From assembly GCF_013340205.1 (NCBI RefSeq), contig NZ_BJTG01000013.1:19035-83034 (forward strand): 64,000 nucleotides of DNA. The letters are read 5' to 3'. Under the pieces are notes generated by a model. The model did no database searches and was not told the DNA's origin. It worked only from the letters and a program-made list of their open reading frames with translations. Shown here piece after piece: positions 1 to 6,690 of this stretch. A program made the translations under genes and the position numbers. The stretch is from Anaeromyxobacter diazotrophicus. GTDB taxonomy: Bacteria; Myxococcota; Myxococcia; Myxococcales; Anaeromyxobacteraceae. Every line of letters starts with the position of its first letter. Positions within the stretch are counted from its first letter, which is position 1.

Positions 1-856
1 CCTCGAGCGCGCGGCCGCTCTCCACGTCCTGCAGCATCGAGGTCTTGTGCTCGCCGACGCCCTCCGCCCCGGCGATGCGCTTCTCGAGCGAGACGCCGAA
101 CCGGGCGCCGAGCTTCTCGCCCACCGCCTGCGCCTCGCGCATCATCCCGGTCGCCAGCGCGCGCGTGGCCGGGAAGCGGATGATCCCGGCCAGCGTGGCG
201 TGGGTCAGCGCCGAGAGCGGGTTGAAGGTGCAGTTGCCCCACAGCTTCACCCAGATCTCCGAGCGCAGGTCGCCCGTCACGCGGGTCTTGAAGCCGGCCG
301 CGCGCAGCGCCTCCGCCACCCGCCCGAGGCGCGGCGTCTCGCGCCCGTCCAGCTCGCCCACCGTGATGCGGTTGCCCTCCACGTGGCGGACGACGCCCGG
401 GGCGGCGATCTCCGCCGCCGGGTAGATGATGGACCCCAGCACCCGCTCCACGTCGAGGTGGGCGGCGATGACGCCGCCCGGGTCGACGCTCTCGAGCCGA
501 GCCCCCTGGAGCGGCCCGGCGTACTTCGCGAAGTACCACCACGGGATCCCGTTCTGGGCGGTGAGGAGGACGGTCTCGGGTCCGCACAGGGCCGGGAGCT
601 CGGCCGCCACCGGCGCCAGCTGGTGCGCCTTCATGGCGAGCACCACCAGGTCCTGCGGCCCCAGCTCCGCCAGGCGGTCGGTGGCCGCGACCCGCGCCAC
701 CTCCTCGCGCCCGCCCTCGAGGAGCGTGAGGCCGCGCTCGCGGATGGCCGCGAGGTGCGCCCCGCGCGCCACCACCGACACCTGCTCGCCGGCGCGGGCG
801 AGCTTCACCGCCACCAGGCCCCCGATGGCGCCCGCTCCCACCACGCAGATCTTCAC
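1..856 (-). CDS. 2-dehydropantoate 2-reductase family protein (PanE-like), 3' end cut off
   Basis: About 285 residues are visible; the C-terminus lies beyond base 1. The N-terminus has a Rossmann nucleotide-binding motif GAGAIGG at about residues 7-13, as in ketopantoate reductases, which use NADPH to make pantoate for coenzyme A. Later stretches (QNGIPWWYF, KLWGNCTFNPLSALT) match the family's active-site regions. The start is GTG at 856-854 and overlaps the stop of the FAH gene upstream by 4 bp (GTGA), so the two are translationally coupled. It is last in an operon with an oxalate-type transporter and CoA ligase. That setting suggests a broader 2-oxoacid/2-hydroxyacid reductase role instead of pantothenate synthesis, but this is inference. 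The true panE could be elsewhere; panD sits apart at 42.6 kb. Confidence 0.85.
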   Translation of the reverse strand, partial: MKICVVGAGAIGGLVAVKLARAGEQVSVVARGAHLAAIRERGLTLLEGGREEVARVAATDRLAELGPQDLVVLAMKAHQLAPVAAELPALCGPETVLLTAQNGIPWWYFAKYAGPLQGARLESVDPGGVIAAHLDVERVLGSIIYPAAEIAAPGVVRHVEGNRITVGELDGRETPRLGRVAEALRAAGFKTRVTGDLRSEIWVKLWGNCTFNPLSALTHATLAGIIRFPATRALATGMMREAQAVGEKLGARFGVSLEKRIAGAEGVGEHKTSMLQDVESGRALE

Positions 857-1638
857 GGCGCGCCCTCCGGTCCGGCCACGGGGTTCGCGAGGGCGCCGAT
901 CCCGTCCACGGCCACCTCGACGGTGAGGCCCGGCCGGAGCACGCCGATGCCCACCGAGGTCCCGCAGGCGATGACGTCGCCGGGCAGGAGCGTCAGCTGG
1001 CGCGAGAGGTGCGCCACGAGCTGGCGCGGCCCGAAGACGGCGTCGGAGAGCGGGTACTCCTGCCGGACCTTGCCCTTCACCAGCGTCCTCACGGTGAGCC
1101 GGTCCGGGTCGAGCCCGGTGGCCACGACCGGGCCGAACGGGCCGAAGGTGTCGAAGCTCTTCGCCCGCGACCACTGCGGGTACTGGGCGTCGCGGCCGAT
1201 GAGGTCGAGGGCGGTCACGTCGTTCACGCAGGTGTAGCCGAAGATGAAGGTGTCCGCCTCTCCCTCGGGCACGTCGCGCGCGGCGCGGCCGATGACCACC
1301 CCGAGCTCGCCCTCGTAGATGACCTTCCCCACCTCCTGGGCCGGCAGGCGGATGGCGGCCCCCGGCGCGAGGTAGCTCGAGGGCGCCTTGAGGAACCAGA
1401 GCGGCTCGGCGGGGATGGGCAGGCCCGCCTTGGCGGCGCCCTCCCGGAAGTTGTTCACGAGCCCGATGAGCTTCGACGGGACCGTGGGCGTGAGGAGCCG
1501 CACCGCCTCGAGCGGCACCGCCTCGCCGGTCGGCCGCGGCGCCGAGAACAGGTCGCCCTCGTGCAGGTGGACCGCGCCGCCCTCGAGCGTGCCGATCCGC
1601 GTCCGGCCCGCGTGCTCGCACCGCAGCCACAGCGCCAT
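853..1638 (-). CDS. fumarylacetoacetate hydrolase (FAH) family protein
   Basis: A 261-residue protein with the FAH C-terminal fold. The metal-binding pair is in YEGELGVVIG (E109 and E111), with a further ligand D140 in CVNDVTALD, and the family's LPGDVIACGTSVGIG stretch is near the C-terminus. FAH-family enzymes cleave or decarboxylate beta-diketo and 2-oxo acids such as oxaloacetate, acylpyruvates and 2-oxohept-3-enedioate; the substrate cannot be read from sequence. The start is ATG at 1638, 10 bp after the CoA ligase stop. The stop overlaps the downstream PanE-like gene by 4 bp. Operon membership points to catabolism of a small dicarboxylate or 2-oxoacid. A second FAH-family protein lies at 25916-26668 in an unrelated operon. 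Confidence 0.88.
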   Translation of the reverse strand: MALWLRCEHAGRTRIGTLEGGAVHLHEGDLFSAPRPTGEAVPLEAVRLLTPTVPSKLIGLVNNFREGAAKAGLPIPAEPLWFLKAPSSYLAPGAAIRLPAQEVGKVIYEGELGVVIGRAARDVPEGEADTFIFGYTCVNDVTALDLIGRDAQYPQWSRAKSFDTFGPFGPVVATGLDPDRLTVRTLVKGKVRQEYPLSDAVFGPRQLVAHLSRQLTLLPGDVIACGTSVGIGVLRPGLTVEVAVDGIGALANPVAGPEGAP

Positions 1639-1648
1639 GGTCGCTCCG

Positions 1649-3181
1649 CTACGAGGCGAGCCCGAGCTTCTGGGCGAGCCCGATGCGCTGCAGCTTGCCG
1701 GTGGCGCCCTTGGGGATCTCGGGGAGGAGCACGATCCGGCGCGGCACCTTGCAGTCGGTGAGGCGCAGCGCCGCGAAGTCGCGCAGCTCGCGCTCGGTGG
1801 CGGTCTGCCCCTCGCGCAGCACCACCGCCGCCGCCACCTCCTCGCCCAGCTTGTCGTGCGGCACGGCGAAGGTGACCACCTGCTGCACCGCCGGGTGGTC
1901 CATGAGCACCTCGTCCACCTCGAGCGGCGAGATCTTCTCGCCGCCGCGGTTGATGAGCTCCTTCAGCCGGCCGGTGAGGCGCAGGTAGCCGTCCTCGTCG
2001 AGCACGCCCTGGTCGCCGGTGCGGAACCAGCCGGCGGTGAACGCCTTGGCGTTCGCCTCGGGGTTCGCCTCGTAGCCGCGGGTGACGTTCGGCCCGCGGA
2101 TGACCACCTCGCCCACCGCGCCCGGCGGCAGGAGGCTGCCCGCCTCGTCCATCACCGCCACCTCCGGCCCCGCCGCCAGCCCCACCGCGCCCGGCTTGCG
2201 CGGCCGCGGCGGGAGCGGGTTCGAGGCCATCTGGTGCGAGGCCTCGGTCATGCCGTAGGCCTCGATGACCGGGGCGCGGAACACCTGCTCCAGCTCCGCC
2301 ATGACCTGCGGCGGCAGCGAGGCGGACGAGGAGCGGACGAAGCGCAGCCGGCTCCGCGCCAGGATCTCCTGGTTGCGCCCGGCGCGCGCCAGGATGGCCT
2401 GGTGCATGGTGGGGACGGCCGTGTACCAGGTGGGCCTCACCTCGTCGAGCCAGGCGAAGAACTTGAGCGCGTTGAAGCCGGGCGTGCACGAGACCTGGCC
2501 GCCCGCCGCGAGCGAGGCGAGCGTCGCCGCCATGAGCCCGTGGATGTGGAAGAGCGGCATGATGTTGAGGCAGACGTCCTCGGGGACGAGGCGGAGCGTC
2601 TCGCGGATGTGGCGCGCCGAGGCGAGGACGTTGCGGTGCGAGAGCGGGACCATCTTCGGGCGCGACGTGGTCCCCGAGGTGTGGAGCACGAGCGCGGTGT
2701 CCTCCGGCTCGGCCGGGCCGCCCTGCGCCGGCGCGCCGCCCATGGCGTCGAGCGGGCGGAGCGCGAAGGTCCCGGCGCCCCGGGCGCGGTCCGCCTGGAG
2801 CTCCACCACCGGCACCCCGAGCTTCCGCGCCACCGCGCGCGCGGGCGTGTCGGCGCCCGCCTCCACCACCAGCGCCTTGGCGCGGAGGTCCGTGAGGTAG
2901 AACTCGAACTCCTCGGCGCGGTAGGCGGGGTTGAGCGGGGCGGTGGTGGCGCCGGCGCCGACGCAGACGAAGGCGGCGGCCATCTCCGGCCCGTTGGGGA
3001 GGACGATCCCGACGCGGTCCTGGCGCCCGACGCCGAGCGCGTTGAGCGTCTCGACGGTCCGGCGCGCCAGCGCCGCGAGCGCGCCGTAGGTGAGCGAGGG
3101 GGTGTGCTCCGGCGCGCCCAGCGCGGGGGCGTCGGGGGCGGCCTGCGCGAGCAGCTCGGCGAGGGTGGCGGGGGAGGACAT
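1649..3181 (-). CDS. AMP-forming acyl-CoA synthetase, oxalate-CoA ligase (AAE3/Pcs60) type
   Basis: A 510-residue ANL-superfamily enzyme that would activate a carboxylate with ATP and CoA. The P-loop-like motif TSGTTSRPK is at 168-176, followed by PLFHIHGL. The motifs EAYGMTEASH, GWFRTGD and GRLKELINRGGEKISP follow in order, and the catalytic lysine is in ATGKLQR (about K496). The TSGTTSRPK, PLFHIHGL and TEASHQMASNPLP stretches resemble plant AAE3 and yeast Pcs60 oxalyl-CoA synthetases as I remember them more than generic fatty acyl-CoA ligases. The neighbouring OxlT-type transporter supports oxalate as substrate. The start is ATG at 3181, 18 bp after the transporter stop. Another small acid (malonate, a short acyl acid) remains possible. 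Confidence 0.82.
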   Translation of the reverse strand: MSSPATLAELLAQAAPDAPALGAPEHTPSLTYGALAALARRTVETLNALGVGRQDRVGIVLPNGPEMAAAFVCVGAGATTAPLNPAYRAEEFEFYLTDLRAKALVVEAGADTPARAVARKLGVPVVELQADRARGAGTFALRPLDAMGGAPAQGGPAEPEDTALVLHTSGTTSRPKMVPLSHRNVLASARHIRETLRLVPEDVCLNIMPLFHIHGLMAATLASLAAGGQVSCTPGFNALKFFAWLDEVRPTWYTAVPTMHQAILARAGRNQEILARSRLRFVRSSSASLPPQVMAELEQVFRAPVIEAYGMTEASHQMASNPLPPRPRKPGAVGLAAGPEVAVMDEAGSLLPPGAVGEVVIRGPNVTRGYEANPEANAKAFTAGWFRTGDQGVLDEDGYLRLTGRLKELINRGGEKISPLEVDEVLMDHPAVQQVVTFAVPHDKLGEEVAAAVVLREGQTATERELRDFAALRLTDCKVPRRIVLLPEIPKGATGKLQRIGLAQKLGLAS

Positions 3182-3199
3182 GCGGGACTCCTGCAGGCG

Positions 3200-4489
3200 T
3201 CAGACGCGGGGGATGCCCATGGCGTCGGGGATGAGCACGGCGGAGAGGGCGCGCGCCCGCGCCGGCCGCAGCACCAGCAGCGCCAGCGCGGCGGCGGCGA
3301 AGTTGAGGACGGCGGCCACCGCGAACACGGCGGACCAGCCGCTCCGCAGCGAGAGCCAGCTCGAGAGCGGCACGAGGAGCGCCGCCGTGCCCTTGGCCGT
3401 GTAGAGCATGCCGTAGATGGTGGTGCAGTACTTCCGGCCGTAGATGTCGGCGCAGGTGGCGGGGAAGAGGCTGTAGATCTCGCCCCACGCGAAGAAGACG
3501 CACCCGGAGAGCACGACGAAGAGCACCGGGCTCTGAGCGTAGCGCAGGAGCAGGAGGATGCCGACGCCTTCCAGCAGGAAGGCCCCGAACATGGTGAGCT
3601 CGCGGCCGAGGTGGTCGCTCACCCAGCCGAAGAACGGGCGCGTCACGCCGTTCATGACGCGGTCGATGGAGAGGGCGAAGGTGACCGCGGGCAGGGTGAG
3701 CCCGGCGAGCGAGACCGGCACGTCGGCGACCTTGTAGTCCTTGGCGATGGGCGCGAGCTGCGCCACCACCATGAGCCCGCCGGTCGCGACCAGGACGAAC
3801 ATCGCGTACATCACCCAGAACATGCTGGTGCGGACCGCCTCGGCCGGGCGGTAGTCGCGGGCGCCCTGCTGGGACCACTTCCCCGCGGCGGGGGCGGGGA
3901 CCTCGCCCGGGCGCGGCGCGCGCAGGAAGAGCGCGAAGAGGAGCACCAGCGCGCCCTGCAGCAGCCCGAACTGGAGGAAGGCCTGCTCGTACCCGGCCGA
4001 CGCGATCATGTTGGCGATGGGCGCGACGGTGAGCGCCGAGCCGGCGCCGAACCCGGCGGCGGTGACGCCCGCGGCGAGCCCGCGGCGGTCGGTGAACCAC
4101 TTGAGGGAGTTGCCGACCGCGGTGCCGTAGACCGCCCCGGCCCCGACGCCGCCCACCACCGCCGCCGTGTAGAGCGCCGGCAGCGAGCTGGCGCGGGCGT
4201 TCAGGACCCACGAGAGCCCCACCAGCACCCCGCCGCCCAGCACGACCGCGCGCGGGCCGAAGCGATCCACCAGGTAGCCCTCGATCGGGACGAGCCAGGT
4301 CTCGGTGAGGACGAAGAGCGTGAAGGCGACCTGGATGGCCGTGCGGCCCCAGTGGAACTTGTGGTCGATGGGGCCGACGAAGAGCGTCCAGCCGTACTGG
4401 AGGTTCGCGATCTGCACCATGCAGAAGACGCCGAGGACGAGTTGAAGCCACCGCCCGGGCGGTGGGCGTGCAGCGGAGCCGTCGGTCAC
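3200..4489 (-). CDS. major facilitator superfamily transporter, oxalate/formate antiporter (OxlT) family
   Basis: A 429-residue polytopic membrane protein with 12 probable helices. The aligned regions QYGWTLFVGP, WFTDRRGLAAGVTAAGFG, TRPFFGWVSD and FFAWGEIYSLFP follow Oxalobacter OxlT closely. Two charged residues that OxlT needs for dicarboxylate binding (R272 and K355 there) appear to be kept here as R284 (GVTRPFF) and K366 (YTAKGTA). The likely role is inner-membrane exchange or uptake of oxalate or a similar small acid. The start is GTG at 4489, preceded by a strong GGGAGGGG ribosome-binding site. It heads the operon with the CoA ligase, FAH and PanE-like genes. An FNR-like palindrome lies 16 bp upstream of the start. 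Confidence 0.87.
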   Translation of the reverse strand: MTDGSAARPPPGRWLQLVLGVFCMVQIANLQYGWTLFVGPIDHKFHWGRTAIQVAFTLFVLTETWLVPIEGYLVDRFGPRAVVLGGGVLVGLSWVLNARASSLPALYTAAVVGGVGAGAVYGTAVGNSLKWFTDRRGLAAGVTAAGFGAGSALTVAPIANMIASAGYEQAFLQFGLLQGALVLLFALFLRAPRPGEVPAPAAGKWSQQGARDYRPAEAVRTSMFWVMYAMFVLVATGGLMVVAQLAPIAKDYKVADVPVSLAGLTLPAVTFALSIDRVMNGVTRPFFGWVSDHLGRELTMFGAFLLEGVGILLLLRYAQSPVLFVVLSGCVFFAWGEIYSLFPATCADIYGRKYCTTIYGMLYTAKGTAALLVPLSSWLSLRSGWSAVFAVAAVLNFAAAALALLVLRPARARALSAVLIPDAMGIPRV

Positions 4490-4502
4490 ATCCCCTCCCA
4501 GG

Positions 4503-4520
4503 GTTTGACGAAAATCAAAC
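4503..4520 (-). promoter_or_regulatory. FNR/CRP-type palindromic operator upstream of the OxlT-type operon
   Basis: The sequence GTTTGA-N6-TCAAAC is a perfect inverted repeat. Its core TTGAC-GAAA-ATCAA (4505-4518) matches the FNR consensus TTGAT-N4-ATCAA at 9 of 10 positions. It is an AT-rich island in very GC-rich DNA and sits only 16 bp from the GTG start of the transporter gene, outside any coding region. The closeness to the start would favour repression if the transcript begins nearby. Binding is not shown. Confidence 0.5.
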
Positions 4521-4590
4521 GTTCACGATCGGTGGGAAGGGGCGGATGGACAAGGAACCGCGCGGGGAGCGCCCGTTTTGGCGCGGGGCG

Positions 4591-6453
4591 TCACTTCATC
4601 AGGATCGCCCCGAACTCCCCCGCCACGTACACCCGGCCGCCCGGGCTCACCGCGACCGCTGCCAGGGTGTTCCGGGTGCCGGTCGCCACCGGCTGGAACC
4701 CGCTCCCGTCGAACCGGAGCGCGGTGCCGCCGGCGCCCACCGCCCACACCTCGCCGGTCGCCGTCCCGCTCACCGCCCACAGCGTCGCGGTCGTGCCGGT
4801 CGCGACCGGGGTGAAGCCGTGTCCGTCCCAGTGCAGCGCCAGGCCCCCCTCGCCGACCAGCCACACGTCGTCGGCGGCGCGCCCCCAGACCGCCAGCGCC
4901 AGGCCGGGGATGGCCCACGAGGACCAGCGGGCGCCGTCGTACCGGTAGGCGGCGCCGGTCGCGCCGACCGCCCACAGGTCGCGGGGCGAGAACCCGAAGA
5001 TGCGCCGCGCGCCGCCGCCCGGGAGGGCCTGCCGGGTCACGGTGCTGCCGTCGAAGTGGAGGGCGGCGTCGCCCGCCACGCCCCACACGTCGGCGGCGCC
5101 GCTCGCCCAGACCCCGTCCACGAGGCCGCGGTAGCCCCCCGCGCCCGCGGTGAAGCGGCGGCCGTCGTAGTGCAGGAAGCCGTTCGAGAGCGAGCCGGCC
5201 CACACGTCGTCGCTGGCGGTGGCCCACACGCCGTAGATCACGTCCGCCACGCCGGCCGGCACCGCCTCCACCGCCCCGCGCGCGACCCGGAGCAGCTGCG
5301 CCTCCGGCGCCGCCGGGGGCGCGCCGGGCGCCACCGCGGCGAACCAGCCGTCGCCCTGCGGGCTGAAGGCCGCCGCCTGCAGGTAGCCCGGGGCGCCGCG
5401 GTGGACCGCGCTCCAGCCGGAGGCGGTGCGGGCGAAGAGCTCGCCGCCGTCGCCGGCCGCCAGGGCGCCGCCGCCCACCGCCTGCACGGCGCGGAGCGGG
5501 AGCGCCGGGAGCTCCTCGATCTGCCACCCCGCGCCGTCGAGCCGTGCGACCCGCCCCGCGCCGCCGCTGGTCGCGCCGGCCGCCCAAAGCGCGCCCCCCG
5601 CGCCGTGCAGCGCGAACCAGGAGGCGGTCTCGAGCCCCGGCACCGCGGCGTCGCTCCAGCTCCCGCCCTGCAGGTGCGCGAGCGCGGTGCCGCGGGCGCC
5701 CGCCGCCGCGTTCACGTCGAGCGGCTCGCCGGCGGCCCACAGCTCGCCCGGGCCCGGCGCGAAGAGCGCCCGGAGCGTCCGCGCCGCCAGGCGGGCCGAC
5801 ACCGAGAAGCCGGCGCCGTCCCAGCGGAGCACCGCCCCGCCGCGCGCCGCCGCCACGTACACCTCGGACGGCGAGACCACCGCCACCGCCGCCAGCTCGT
5901 CCGCGGTCGGGGTGGCCACCGCCGCCCAGCGCGCGCCGTCGAAGCGCGCCGCCGCGCCGCCGGCGCCGACCAGCCAGACCTCGCCGCGGCCGTCCCCGTG
6001 CACCGCGTTCCAGGAGCCCGCCGGCGCGCCCGGCGCCAGCGCCCAGCGCGCACCGTCGTAGTGGAGGACCGCGTCGCCGGCCGCCCACACGTCGTCCGCC
6101 GCGCGGCCCCAGACGGCGCGCAGCGGCGCCGCGGTGGGCACCGGCACCGGCGTGAGCGCGGCGCCGTCCCAGTGGAGCAGGACGCCCGGAGGCCCGGGGG
6201 CCCAGGCGTCGCCTGGCTGGGCGGCCCACAGGCTGACGAGCGGATCGCCCTGGGGGAGCGGGTTCACCCAGCAGAACGGGCCGGTGGCGCCCGCGCAGGC
6301 CGCCGGCGCGCCCGCGGGCGCGCCGCCTGGGCTCGCGCCGGCCGCCGCCGCGGCGGCCGTCCCGCCGGCGGCAGGCGCGGCGCCGGGCGCGGGGGAGCTG
6401 CACGCCAGCGCGGCGAGCGAGAGGGCGAGGGGGCGGAGGGCGAGCGCGGTCAT
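4591..6453 (-). CDS. beta-propeller lipoprotein with repeated DVWAVG-type blades
   Basis: A 620-residue predicted lipoprotein. The start is taken at ATG 6453, which gives a signal peptide ending in the lipobox LAALAC; the open frame extends further upstream only through a low-complexity hexamer tract. After an Ala/Pro/Gly linker come about ten repeats of the form 'DDVWAAGD...LHYDGARW', 'GEVWLVGAG', 'ADVWGVAGD', 'RDLWAVGAT', 'DDVWLVGEG' and 'GEVWAVGAG'. Each pairs a DVW(A/L)VG turn with an (L/A)(H/R)(W/Y/F)DG strand. This is the pattern of bacterial seven- or eight-bladed propellers common in myxobacteria. No catalytic motif is seen. It is probably an outer-membrane or periplasmic surface protein with a binding or scaffold role; the ligand is unknown. 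Confidence 0.75.
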   Translation of the reverse strand: MTALALRPLALSLAALACSSPAPGAAPAAGGTAAAAAAGASPGGAPAGAPAACAGATGPFCWVNPLPQGDPLVSLWAAQPGDAWAPGPPGVLLHWDGAALTPVPVPTAAPLRAVWGRAADDVWAAGDAVLHYDGARWALAPGAPAGSWNAVHGDGRGEVWLVGAGGAAARFDGARWAAVATPTADELAAVAVVSPSEVYVAAARGGAVLRWDGAGFSVSARLAARTLRALFAPGPGELWAAGEPLDVNAAAGARGTALAHLQGGSWSDAAVPGLETASWFALHGAGGALWAAGATSGGAGRVARLDGAGWQIEELPALPLRAVQAVGGGALAAGDGGELFARTASGWSAVHRGAPGYLQAAAFSPQGDGWFAAVAPGAPPAAPEAQLLRVARGAVEAVPAGVADVIYGVWATASDDVWAGSLSNGFLHYDGRRFTAGAGGYRGLVDGVWASGAADVWGVAGDAALHFDGSTVTRQALPGGGARRIFGFSPRDLWAVGATGAAYRYDGARWSSWAIPGLALAVWGRAADDVWLVGEGGLALHWDGHGFTPVATGTTATLWAVSGTATGEVWAVGAGGTALRFDGSGFQPVATGTRNTLAAVAVSPGGRVYVAGEFGAILMK

Positions 6454-6552
6454 GCCCGAGCAACATGTGCTCGCCGGGCGGGGAGGGAAGGGGGGGCTCA
6501 CGGGGCCTTCCCCGGAGGCGGCGAGCGCTTGGCCGCGGGCGCGGGGCGCGTG

Positions 6553-6626
6553 CGACCTCGAGCGCGACCTCGACCGCGGCCTCGACCGCGGCCGCGACCG
6601 CGACCGCGACCGCAACCGCGACCGCG
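6553..6626. repeat. GACCTC/GACCGC hexamer tract between genes
   Basis: An imperfect 6-bp tandem array (units such as CGACCT, CGACCG and CAACCG) lies between the propeller lipoprotein start and the terminator of the DUF4091 gene. Similar tracts occur at 18719-18732, 22730-22866, 43090-43150 and 55965-55985, some inside coding sequence. No function is visible here. Confidence 0.7.
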
Positions 6627-6635
6627 GCGCGGCCG

Positions 6636-6670
6636 AAAAAGAGAGCGGGCCGCCCGTGGGCGGCCCGCTC
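6636..6670 (-). terminator. intrinsic terminator of the DUF4091 gene
   Basis: On the minus strand a perfect 13-bp GC-rich stem (arms 6658-6670 and 6643-6655) with a 2-nt loop is followed after two bases by five T residues (complement of 6636-6640). It lies about 20 bp beyond the stop of the 6691-8565 gene, a textbook rho-independent terminator. Confidence 0.88.
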
Positions 6671-6690
6671 GAGATGCCCCGGCTCGCCGA

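Noticed and set aside
6454..6615. An upstream extension of the propeller lipoprotein giving an Arg/Ser repeat N-terminus.
   Set aside because: The extension is the coded form of the GACCGC hexamer tract; the ATG at 6453 gives a lipoprotein signal peptide.
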